Origin: Eumeta japonica
Taxonomy: Eukaryota > Arthropoda > Insecta > Lepidoptera > Psychidae
DNA: 64,000 bases
Assembly: GCA_005406025.1 (NCBI GenBank)
Contig: BGZK01000482.1
Coordinates: forward strand, 124,001-188,000
Direction of reading: 5' to 3'
The notes beneath the pieces are model-generated. The model was not told the origin of the DNA. It was given only the letters and a program-made list of their open reading frames with translations, and ran no database searches. A program made the position numbers and the translations under genes. Within the stretch, counting starts at the first letter, position 1. Each line of letters starts with the position of its first letter. Of this stretch, positions 47,700-58,200 are shown in pieces.

Positions 47700-47845
47700 T
47701 AGAAAGCTATGAAAAAGTACAAAAAATTTGATGCATGTCAGTGAAGCGAGAGGAGTATGCATAGACCATGTGGAAATCTATTGATTCTGCCTACCCTTCT
47801 GGGAAATAGCCGTGAGGTTATGTTATTATTATTATTTTCATTCGG
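47700..47845 (+). pseudogene. Second copy of the LINE 3' end
   Basis: The sequence reads MHVSEARGVCIDH, then after a stop and shift a 'ttctgcctacccttctgggaaatagccgtgag' equivalent and a (TTA)n-like tail at 47820-47838. The 'ttctgggaaatag' and 'cgtgag' blocks are the same as in the 32.5 kb copy, so both derive from one family. This copy is truncated to about 150 bases. Confidence 0.75.
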
Positions 47846-47984
47846 AATCTGGAAATAGAAAAAGGAAGGAATTTGAAAATTCCTTTTGTGTTATGTAGAA
47901 TATATTTCATATGGGTCTTCTATTAGTATGAATATTTCACATCTAATTCCTTGTCAAATTCGACGGTGCACTCATACCGCAAAT

Positions 47985-48040
47985 ACTGATATCACATACT
48001 AATGTGATATCAGTTGAGTGTGCATACTATGCACACTCAA
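47985..48040. repeat. Two adjacent perfect hairpins
   Basis: ACTGATATCACAT (47985-47997) pairs with ATGTGATATCAGT (48002-48014), loop ACTA. Sharing base 48014, TTGAGTGTGCATA (48014-48026) pairs with TATGCACACTCAA (48028-48040), loop of one base. Both 13-bp stems are perfect. A third, 6-bp stem (ACTAAT...ATTAGT) follows at about 48043-48060. Confidence 0.9.
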
Positions 48041-50404
48041 CCTACTAATGTGAAATTAGTATTTCTGTTATAACCAAAAATGCCTAATAAACGCTTTTTT
48101 TACTTCCCTCGTATTTAAAAAATACATCAACTCTTTTTCGAACGAATACACACGGACAGAAGACGTTTAGAACAGTGTTAGATTTCAAGTCAAAAGCTTT
48201 AGTAATTACTGAAAAAACTACAGTTTTCTGTAGATAACAGACTACAAACTGTTTTCATAAGGTTCTTGGATACTACATTGATTGTAGCTTCATTCTATGG
48301 ATTCGCAATGGCCGCTAAAAGGACGGTAGGACGTTTCGTTATTAAACTCGAGTATAAACACACATACGACATATCAACGAAGTGCCATAGATACTTCTAG
48401 GCTCATTGTCTCGTGTGTGATGGGTGTACATTAAATTGTGATGGGCGTATCGACGACCTCCACTGCCGTGCCGTGTCTCGTCGCTCACCATTGTAGCTAT
48501 TATGTTCTAGTTCAATAGAGTTCGTATTGCTACAAAATCGTAGTGAAAATATCTAATCAATAGTGTGCATTATTTGTACAGCCTGGATTTAGGTTACTGT
48601 TACGTAAAAGGAAACACGAAAACGACTTGTATTTGTTATGCAGAAGATAACATTTTGTATAGTTGGTCAAACACCAATTTTTAACTTCTTATGGATGTCT
48701 TTTACCTTTAAAGAATTTCTGAAAATGGACTGGTCTCATCTTCGGTTATTCCTTTAATATTTTATCTATCATGAGCATGTATATGTGTAGTACGTCAGCA
48801 CCAAAAATAGCTATATTGAGAACAGATTTCACAGATAATACAAAACAAAGTGCAGCTTACTGATTTATGTAATATAATGCAGTTTTATGTTATAGAAGAA
48901 TTTGATTTTTACAGATAATTTTTAGATGCGTTTGATCTAAACAACTACACAGAACATCCGTTAAGAACCCTTGCTCGTCTTGAAATATATTATCAAAATA
49001 ATTGCATGAAACCGTTCTTATAGATCCCATACAATGTAGATAACACTTAGCGCAAAATTGTATGTTAAAGAACTTAATAATCTTAAAACAAAAACGTACA
49101 TAACATTTCCGTTCTTTGTGATTAAATTGTAAAGACACGTGTCGTACGTTAACCGCTGTACAATGTACTGAAGTGATTACGAAAAAAAAAGATTTATGGC
49201 TAGGTAGCCTTCCGCACATTGAGGAAGGAATTAAAAATTAATTTTTTCGCACACTCAATTGTGTACGGTATCGTTTTGGGTATGTATTTAACAGTGCATT
49301 GAAGTTATAAGTGACCCTTTCCTCTCAGGTGTATTTTTTTGCGGTTTATTAGCTTCCTAAGCTGTTAATTTTATGTTTCGCCATATAATTTATGAACCGT
49401 GTTTTATAAATTAAACATGAAAGTGACGCTAATAGAGTTTTATAAATAAACATGCACATTTCGGTAACACAACCCACAAATTAATAATAAAAATATCTAG
49501 GCAGTATCCTTGTTATTTACTTCTCAAACATTGGTATTAATAATACATATTTAAATGTTTTTTGACAATAAATGAACTAGCTCAGAAAAAAAAGGAACTC
49601 CCTGATACGACTTTTTGTTCTAACAAACGTGTATTAAAAATACATCGTTTCCTTTTAATTCTGTTCATACTAGTAACTCTTCGAACAGCAAGTTGTTTAT
49701 TTATTTTATTTTATAAACTTATTTCTATTTTGTAGAAAGATATGTAGAGACCACAGATCTCTACGTTATTACGATCTTGCATAATTCTCTTCCTTCATTG
49801 ATATCCATCGATGGTTTTATTTAAGCCCGTCGCTTTAAGGTTCTTAAAATTTGACCCTTCTTTAATAATATGATTAATCAAATTATAATCATGTTTAGCA
49901 TTTTAATGAGTAACGTAATTTGAAATAGACATATAAAATTACATCGAATAACAAAATAAATACGCTAATAAAGTTTTAGATAATATATATAATTTCGAAA
50001 AGTTCGAAAAAGAAATTGGTAAGATAAAAAACATAAATTATTGTTAGTAGATATGACGTATATTATTATAACAGATGTGAACGCTAATGCTAGGAATTTT
50101 CAATGTAAAATTTCGAAGAATATCATATGACGTGGATAAATAAACATTTAATATATTCCTAGATAGACAATTTTATATAAAAATGAGTATTCTTAAAATT
50201 CGAACAAAAATTGATAAACTTTTTGTGATCATTCAATATGCAAATAAATAAATTCTATTCACAATAAATAATATATTAATTTTATTTTCATATATTTCAT
50301 TATTTACATTAATTTTCCTAAACGAAAGCTTGAATAATTTAAAAACGTAGTAAATGATGTAAAGAAATAAAATCGTTATAATTAAATCTAAATTTTATTT
50401 GCAA
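48041..50404. other. AT-rich noncoding DNA
   Basis: No supported gene. The 109-codon minus-strand frame at 48890-49219 is AT-biased, Cys/Phe-rich and unrecognised. I treat it as chance. No repeat of note was seen in this stretch. Confidence 0.45.
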
Positions 50405-50535
50405 ATGTGTGGCCCCAGGTCCGGGCTGGTTCAGAAGTGTCATTATACTGATATCAAATAACCACATCAGTAAACTGAGTCTCCGGGTTCAATGCTTTAC
50501 AAAGGTCCCGGCCTCGCTGCCCAAAGGGCCAGCTC
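50405..50535 (+). repeat. SINE-like GC-rich fragment
   Basis: A GC-rich segment in AT-rich DNA has 'ccgggttcaatgc' at about 50482, a degenerate B-box. It also has paired 'ggccccaggtccgggctgg' and 'aaggtcccggcctcgctgcc' blocks. It is probably a decayed tRNA-related or LINE tail repeat. There are no open frames. Confidence 0.35.
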
Positions 50536-51361
50536 TAAAATTTGACATTGGCGAAGGGATAATTTAATTATATCGCATTGAAAATGCATTCACAAATGTT
50601 TTTGCATTTTGTAAATCAATAGAAACATATTCTTTTTAATTTATTTACTTTCATAAATAAACTAGTACCATATCGCCGTTTCTATGATTCATGGAAATAA
50701 CATATTTAGCGCTAACTATAGAACTTGACCATGTAATATCTCAACATTTGTTTAGTAAACAAACTAGTGAATTGCAAAACATGGAGCTTCTAATCTGGAA
50801 AAAATAGACCTAGATTATTTGACTCGCCTAAAGTGTAGCTAGTTAGTATAGTACGTTATGAACAGCTTGTTGTTACAAAAAAATTATAAAATTTACGACT
50901 TATTCCTCAGAGTTCAGGCTATTCTTCGCCTCCGATTTATTTAATAATGTTCCTGAGAAGTGATTTTTGGAACAATTTATTCCATTGTGGATTTTAAAGG
51001 AATATTCAATATTTCTCATGAGTTGGATGCCAGACGAAACGCCGCCTTTATCGGCTTGGGCACTTTTCGGCTACAATTATTTGTTCGTTGAGTGCTGATC
51101 TTCGTCCTTTGTGTCCATGCTTACCGAAGCGTATTGTTCAATTTGTTCGTTTAAATGAAAATTCGTTATTGTTTTTTCCTATTAATGTATCAATTAATTT
51201 GATTGAATTTGTTATTGCATGTTTTAAAATACGGATTAGTATTTCGTGAAAAGTAAATGTAAACAAATGCCAAAAACCAATTCGTTTCTTCCAAGTTGCT
51301 ACGTATACGTATATTTAAGTCGTATTCAGTTCAAGAGAAATGTTATTGTTTTATGATATAG

Positions 51362-51605
51362 ATGGGGCGAGCTGTGATGGTAAAAGTGGTTAAGAGCGTG
51401 GGCTTCCGATCCGGTCAAGTTACGATTTCGATCGTAACTACGAGCGAATTAACCGATGACTTTAACTTCGCATTCGTTCCGTGGCGCGGATGGCAGGTTA
51501 AGCTGGCGACCCCGGTCGTTGTAAGTGCGTCACTGATTATCCTCATTAGCAGGGACGGCAGACAAGGACCAGCTGCGAAGGTTTAGACATCGAGCCCTTC
51601 GATCC
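51362..51605 (+). repeat. tRNA-derived SINE immediately upstream of the gypsy element
   Basis: 'gtggttaagagcgtgggcttc' near 51387 is a typical tRNA-derived head with an A-box-like start. A degenerate B-box 'ttacgatttcgat' lies at about 51420-51432. The body is GC-rich up to about 51600. The 74-codon frame in it (51362-51586) is not a gene. A small gap separates it from the LTR start at 51636. Confidence 0.5.
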
Positions 51606-51635
51606 GTAATTAAAGACAGCACGCCTCAGCAGTGA

Positions 51636-51690
51636 TGTAGGGACTACTCAGCTAAATTCATAAAAGTACTCGCACACCATATAAAATAAT
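51636..51690 (+). repeat. 5' LTR start
   Basis: This aligns with 54791-54845 beginning TGTAGGGACTACT. Shared blocks are CTAAAT(T/C)CATAAAAG and ACACCATAT. The 3' limit of this LTR is unclear. The gag-like frame with a possible ATG at 52034 bounds it. Confidence 0.7.
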
Positions 51691-52033
51691 AAATATTCAA
51701 TTTTTCACATACGCAGAAAATACATTCAAATCACATAAATTCACGTCGTAATCATATTCATACATTTACGTATATGTACATACACGAGATGAATGTCGTG
51801 CCGGCATACGGCTAAGGAAACGCGCGCCGCCACCACCCGGTCGGGTCGGGACCCGGCTGGCGAGGGTAGTATGTAGATAACATGATCGCGAAAGAGGCGT
51901 TTTACGGTATCTCTCGTCAGAGTGCGGTTAGTTTTTTATTTCATAGTTTTATTGTATAATTTCCTAACCGCGTCAACAAGAAGTGAACTAACCTGTAATT
52001 TAATAATTAATTTTGTGTACAATAACGGAACTA

Positions 52034-52526
52034 TGTCTTCCAACCCTTCACTTAATATCGTCGGTGTGCAGTGTGTGTTCAAGGATTGTAAAATAAACAT
52101 CAAGAAAAACTGTAAGTGGTTAAAATTTAGTCCGAAATTGTATCCCACGAATACCGTAATCACACCTACACTGGTGACTCAGCTGAAAATATTATATGAC
52201 GACAATAGGTCAAAGATATCGTGTCCCCACCGGATACAAATAGGTATGACAAGCTCAAAACATAAATAATTAAGCGCCTATCAGCTTCTAAAGAGAAAAA
52301 AGTGCATCAACTTTTAATGCACAAAGAATTCAGAGACAGAAAACCCTCACAATTTCTGAGACACCTTCAGAGCGTCACTGGTTCTGGTGTATCTGAGAAT
52401 TTTCTTCGTACCATATAGAGCAGTTGCCTACCGAGTCACATTCAGACACTTCTCGCATCGCTACCCCACAGTCCCTTGGAAGCACTAGCAGATCTCGCCG
52501 ATCGTGTGCAAGATATCGTATTACCT
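52034..52526 (+). pseudogene. gypsy gag remnant
   Basis: A possible start region (SSNPSLNIVGVQ) at 52034 is followed after frameshifts by a well-preserved C-terminal gag part at 52227-52526. There PPDTNRYDKLKT, KRLSASKEKKVHQLLMHKE, DRKPSQFLRHLQS and PLEALADLADRVQDIV can be read in one frame, with two in-frame stops (near 52264 and 52419). This motif order is typical of arthropod gypsy-type gag proteins, which form the particle shell. The nucleocapsid and protease that should follow are absent. Confidence 0.85.
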
Positions 52527-52534
52527 ATTGCCAG

Positions 52535-53470
52535 GATCAATCAAAGATGACCTTTGATCTACGAAATGCGGGCCAAACATTCCAAAGATTCCTCGATGAA
52601 ATGACACAGGGACTGAGCTTCTGCTATGCTTACATCAACGATTTTCTAGTTTACTAAAAGGACAAGGGTCAACATGAAGAACATCTTCACCAACTTATCG
52701 AAAGAATAAAGGAATATGGCATCCTGGTGAACACTTCAAAATGTGTTTTCGGTGTATCTGAAATCACATTCTTGGGCTATCACATTTCAGCATCAGGTAT
52801 AAAAACCCACAGAATCAAAGATTAAGGCCATTAGAGACTTTCCGGAACCAAGACAATCAAAAAGCTCAGGAAATTCTTAGGCATGGTGAATTTCTACAGA
52901 CGATTCTTACCAGATGCAGCACAAACTCAAGCTTCGCTTAACACCCTTTTGACAGTTTCGGTGAAAGCTTTTCACCAGGTCGACTTCAACGGCAAGTCAC
53001 TCAAGGCTTTCAAGCAGTGCAAAGAAGATCTCAGCAATGCCGCATTGCTAGCACATCCAAACTGCGAAGCCAAGCTTGCACTCACCACGGATGCATCCGA
53101 TGTCACCTTGGGAGCTGTCTTGCAACAATACCAGAACGAGGAGTGGCAACCCCTAGCATTATTCTCGCAGAAACCTAGCCCTTCGCGACTGAAATACTCA
53201 CCATACGATTGTGAGTTGCTGGCCATATACGAATGTATTAAGTACTTCCCTCACATGTTGGAAGCTAGACACTTCACTGTGTGTACCGACCACAACCCAT
53301 TGTGCTATGCCTTCCACGTGCGAAGGAACAATTGCTCACCTCGCCAATTCAGACATCTTGTCCTGATTTCACAGTTCACGACGGACATTTGTTACATATC
53401 CGATAAAAACAATATTGTCGCTGACACATTGTCCCGCGTCAAAGAACTGCAAAAACCAGTCGATTATTAA
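52535..53470 (+). pseudogene. gypsy reverse transcriptase / RNase H remnant
   Basis: The reading enters reverse transcriptase abruptly at MTFDLRNAGQTFQRF (about 52550). The catalytic YxDD box (usually YIDD here) reads YIND at about 52635, so the first catalytic aspartate is lost. A stop ends the frame at 52655-52657. The thumb region continues in another frame (EYGILVNTSKCVFGV, FLGYHISASG), shifts again near 52800 and 52870, then runs open from 52883: LRKFLGMVNFYRRFLPDA, RNase H with LTTDASD, KYSPYDCELLAIYE and FTVCTDHNPL, then VADTLSRV. RNase H acidic residues are mostly kept. The 53470 stop ends this piece. Confidence 0.9.
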
Positions 53471-53589
53471 GTATTGGCTCAATCACAAGCCTCAGACCAA
53501 GACCTGTCAAAACTTTTAAATGACACAACTTCAATTCTCTTTAAGAAAATTACATTGTACGGTAGCGATATCCTACTTTACTGCGATGT

Positions 53590-54770
53590 AAAGATGCCAG
53601 TGCCAAAGACCGTTTGTGACTAAATCGCTCCGAAAACAAATTTTCCAAGTCATGCACTCTTTAAACCATTCTGGTGCAAAAGCAACTGCCAAATTAGTAG
53701 CAGAACGATACGTTTAGCCAGGAACCCGGAAAGATTTCGTACTTTGATCGCGATCATGTTTGGCATGTCAAAGAGCGAAGATAAATCGTCATGTATCCGC
53801 ACCTCTAAGCACGTTTAATTTACCTTGCGCGAGATTTACTCAGATCCACATTGATCTAATTAGCCCATTGCCTCCATTGCAATGCTATCTTTATTGCTTA
53901 ACAGCGATCGATAGATTTACAAGATGGCCGGAAATAATTCCAATTATGAATATGACGGCTGAAACAGTTGCTAAGGCATTATTATCCGGCTGGATAGCAC
54001 GTTTCTGTTGCCCAGAAGATATAGTCTCAGACTGCGGAGCCCAGTTTGAATCCTTCTTATTCCAATATTTATCTAGAATAATAGGATTCAAACACCGACG
54101 AAGCACGGATTATCACTCTGCCTGAAACAGCTTGATTGAACGATGTAACCGTCAACTAGAAGCTGCTATTGCGTGTCACACAGATGCTGATTGGACTGAA
54201 TCTTTGCTACTTGTACTATTCGATATCATATCGGCTTTGAAGGAGGATTTGAAAGCTTCCTCCTCCGAACTTCTATGTAGCGAGCCCTTACAACTCCCAA
54301 GCGAATTATTCAAAAGGTATGTAAACAATACAACCGAAATCACTGACTTTTCCTCAATAATTCGTGTATTCGCTGAAAACTTACAACCTATCCCAGCTTC
54401 GCGACATAACAAAAACAAAATTTTCGTCTATAAAGACCTCATTTCCTCTACCCATATGTTCCTGCGAGAAAACAGACAGAGAGGTGCATCACAGCCCGCA
54501 TACTCGGGACCTCATAAAGTGATTCAACGCAATGAAAAAATTTTAAAAATTATGTTTAAAATTACGTTATAAATAATTTTTAAACTTTAAAATTATGAAA
54601 AATAAAGAAGTCACTGTATCAATAGATCGCCTTAAACCGACCTATATACTGGCTGATTCTCCACCAATTAAACGACCTACAGTAAAGGAACCTCTAACAC
54701 CGCCGCAAATTATCAAAACTACCCGTGTAGGTATACAAGTCAGATTTCCTAATTACTATCGCCTGTAGAG
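53590..54770 (+). pseudogene. gypsy integrase remnant
   Basis: An HHCC-type zinc-binding region is visible (HSLNHSGAKATAKLV at about 53652, CLACQ at about 53757). The catalytic core follows, with the first D in HIDLISPLP (about 53850) and the second in SDCGAQFES (about 54030), where families usually have TDRGAQF. The glutamate is in LIER (about 54131), but a stop at 54123-54125 separates it. The C-terminal GPHKV region (about 54507) and DRLKPTYI (about 54630) are interrupted by AT-rich inserted sequence near 54540-54600. The piece ends with QVRFPNYYRL before a stop at about 54768. Confidence 0.88.
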
Positions 54771-54790
54771 ACGTCTCTGGTGAGGGGTGG

Positions 54791-54850
54791 TGTAGGGACT
54801 ACTTACCTAAATCCATAAAAGCAATCAACACCATATTTTACCCACACACA
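54791..54850 (+). repeat. 3' LTR start
   Basis: TGTAGGGACTACT follows a purine-rich tract. The similarity to the 5' LTR fades after about 55 bases, so the far end of the element is undetermined. Either the LTRs have diverged heavily or the 3' LTR was truncated before the GC-rich block at 54880. Confidence 0.7.
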
Positions 54851-55060
54851 CTGCAGTGTGGTGTTTAAAACCTTCCCAACGGTGCAAACGCATGCGGACG
54901 ACGGACGGCCACGTACTTACGTAGGTATGCTGATGACCACGGAACGCACCGTATCTACTCCCGTGCCTTATCTCCCTCGTCTTATGCGTCTTGCGTTCGG
55001 ATCGTGCATTAGTTCTACCCAAGAGAGACGTTTTTATCGGCGAACGGACGTGGCTCGTCG

Positions 55061-55141
55061 ATGGTGCACGCGCGCTCGCACTCGCGGACGTCCATTTCCT
55101 CCCTATCGGGCCAATTGCGCTCGCCGGCGGACTCGGCCCAG
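55061..55141 (+). other. Candidate coding exon end
   Basis: ATG 55061 opens exactly 27 codons, including RSHSRTSISSLSGQLRSPAD, to a CAG followed by donor GTAATT at 55142, in a CpG-rich block (about 54990-55215). The Ser/Arg-rich peptide is plausible but unrecognised. An upstream acceptor could make the exon longer. Minus-strand and other frames over the block are equally open, so this remains weak. Confidence 0.25.
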
Positions 55142-55214
55142 GTAATTAATCGTACGGCGCAATTAGCCGCCGCCGCTGATGAATCCCCCGCCCGCCGCGC
55201 GCCGCGCCCGCCCG

Positions 55215-58200
55215 CCTCAGACCAGAATAAAATGTTCACATACTTGTATCGTTATGTCATGGCGATGTAAGAATAGAAACTTGCATGGATTTTTATTGTT
55301 TGGATTACAGAATTTTCAGCTTATGAAACATTTTTTCGCTGTAAAGTAGTCTATATGAATGAGAATTCGAAAAAAACCTTTATTGAAATTAAATCATGTC
55401 CCTTATTTTTTTTATAGGCATTAACGACTTGATACAATTTCTCTTGTATGTTGTCTTGAAGATCCGAATTTATTGATCGACCAATACAAACACATCTGTC
55501 CCTTTTAAGAAATTGTCTACTAAAAATTTCAATTTAAAATATAATTTCACCATTATGTTCATTTAATTCTATTGCACCAGTTACGTCAAAATATTTTTGT
55601 TTAGTTGACTTTAGGTGACTAACGATTGGTGATAGTTACAAAATTATGTGCAAACGCATCGCACATTCTACGCCGCGTCGGTCTTATTAAAGTAAAGGAC
55701 CTGCTCCTAAGTGTATCAGTGCATCATCGACGCGTACTGGGGCCCAACTAGACATAAATTGTATTATTATTTTTTTTGATATATTACAATCAAATGATTT
55801 TTCTGTTTGTTTCTCGAGAAACAGATTTTTTTTGTAGCGTCGTATTAAACATGATATCTATAAATTATTTACGTACTTTCCATAATTTTGCATCATTGGT
55901 ATTATTTACAAGATATTTACACACACGCGGAGGAAGGAAAACTGGACACCGCGCAATTTTTTTCCTTCCTTTATGGTTAGACCTTTTCTTTTAATTTAAG
56001 CTATGACGAAATAACGCCTCGTCGACACGTAAAAGATTCGATTTGCCAACAGATGTATCGTGGCCGTGGTCGCGGAACCAGAATGGAATTTCACTTATCT
56101 GGCCTTTGATATGGGCTCACGGCGTCTATTCGTTGTCGTGTTAAGAGAAACCCTTTATTATATTCCGCGAAAAACTCCCGGAGAAAATACAATAAAATAT
56201 TGTATTTCTCGAAAATACTTGTCGACACATTCTCGCGGTAAAAGGTATTGTCGAAACGGAACGTATCTTCTGGAATTTGTAATATTCCTTCTTATGACGT
56301 ATAAAAAATATAATTTCATTTCAAAATGTTGCCACGAACGTGTAACCTCATTAAACGCCCATATCTCTTTGTGGCGTGGCGTCGAAGAGTAGGCACGTCT
56401 CTCTCTCATATCATAAAGTGTGACGTCAAACGGCCGTTTAGGAAATACCTTTAAGCTCAGAGCCGTAAATGTCTTCAAACAAAGGTTTTTCACCACTCCG
56501 GTAACCTAATAACGCCGGACGTTAAACACGTAACATGTACTCGAGGTGGATCATCGTCATAACTTTTTTCGAGTGAACTTGGCCACAATAACACTTATAT
56601 GTATGTCTCTGTGCGGTTATTTTATTGTAGGTTCTTTCGTTATGAAATTCTGTCGAGCCCCTTACAAAAAAAGCATTTTTCAGATCTTTTTGATTAAAAA
56701 AATTTGTTCTATTTTTGTTTGTATTATAAAAAATTGTTTATGTTCAGTCTGACTAAAACTGTTTTATTGTTGTACGGCTGATGGTGTGCTGTTACTAAAG
56801 CGTCGGCATCGTCAATAGGTACTCACAAGCATCAGCTTTAATGCAAGGCTCGAGGCACCGATGACAGCCGGTTGTCGGAACGAGTCTCGTTTCCGACCCC
56901 CCTTCGACGATGTGACGTTTTGACACATCTTAGACGTGGACAGATGCCAGTTCAACCGAGCTGAACATTTGACGGATTCAATTGAATATTAGATTTATGC
57001 TGTTTTCCGATAATCGATTCGACGTAGTTAATACATATATCATCTATTCATAGCTCTGCCGGCAGCAGCAATAATATGTTACTAATAAAGTTTTTGTCTT
57101 ATAAGAGTTCAATGTAATGTAAGAGTTTTCAATTTGACAGTGAAGAATTTTGTTCGTAGTTACTAGGTGGATGTTCAAAATTCCTCTTGGATGAAACAGT
57201 CAGACAGATTATACCTAATTATATACACACATAAGTATTAAAAAGTTAATAATTTTAATAATTATAATAATAATAATTGTTCAAGGACGTATCAAATAAG
57301 GACCTCAACTTGTTTGAAATCCATATACAAATCATTCCATAAGTGTGTTGCGGGTGGACGTTTCTTTTGGTAGACGATAATGTTCATTTTATATTATTAC
57401 GTTATTGACTTATTAGATATAATTCTGGTTTCCATAAAATAGATAAATTATAATTTGAAATATAGCATATTAGACAAATACGACAAATATTTATGGGCTT
57501 GTATCCAATCTTACAAAATCTCGTAACGATACGATTTATCACAGTATTATTTTGACAACGTACATTTAACGATCGAGCTTAATATTGTAATTACAAAGCT
57601 GTGCTTTAAAAATTATATATCTTCTGAGTTTTACCTTCAAATATGTCATCCAAGGTTATGAGCTTTAAACAAAGTATTTCTTATCGTTAAAATAGCTGTT
57701 ACGCCTGACTTACATCTTAAAATTAGGAATTGAGTTTTTGACTATTACGATCTTTTATGCTTTTAGCATAAATTTTTAGGAATTATCGAGTTTCATAAAA
57801 TTACCTCAAGCTACTTGTATTGTTCAAATTCTTCTACAAATTACAGCATACACACGCAAACGAGATCTGCCCTCTCAGCTATAAATACATATTTATCTGC
57901 TAATGAACGTAGTTCAGATGTGGATTTATACTATTGTTGTTGTAGTAATACTTAATTTTGGAAACATCTGGAAATGGTGAATGAAGATGAAATCAAATAC
58001 ATAAGGTTTCTCGAGTCAATCTATTTTCTACTTCTATAATTTACAATATTTTCTATACGGCAAAAGTATGTGATACGAAAGCCAACAAGGGCACCCTAGA
58101 AAAACGTACGTAGGTCCAATCGGTGGCATTTTTGAAACACGAACAACGGCTCTGTTTGGAATCAATGATAAATATCAATGAAGCAGTAGAAGTATATAAA

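Larger units (their letters stand above)
51636..54850 (+). mobile_element. Decayed Ty3/gypsy LTR retrotransposon with internal deletion
   Basis: TGTAGGGACTACT at 51636 and again at 54791 mark the starts of the two LTRs. About 50 bases after each still align at roughly four in five positions, beyond which similarity is lost. A purine-rich tract (gaggggtgg) directly precedes the 3' LTR. Between them, gag, reverse transcriptase, RNase H and integrase remains lie in the standard gypsy order on the + strand. The interior is only about 2.8 kb because protease and the N-terminal half of the reverse transcriptase are missing. Many stops and frameshifts show it is old and inactive. No env-like frame is seen. 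Confidence 0.9.

Noticed and set aside
55455..55480. miR-10-like string AGATCCGAATTT
   Set aside because: Only about 12 bases match, the 5' seed differs, and there is no pairing arm nearby.
56060..56496. Overlapping frames of 110 (+) and 112 (-) codons
   Set aside because: Both strands are open over the same bases; neither reads as a known domain nor has a start or splice context favouring it.
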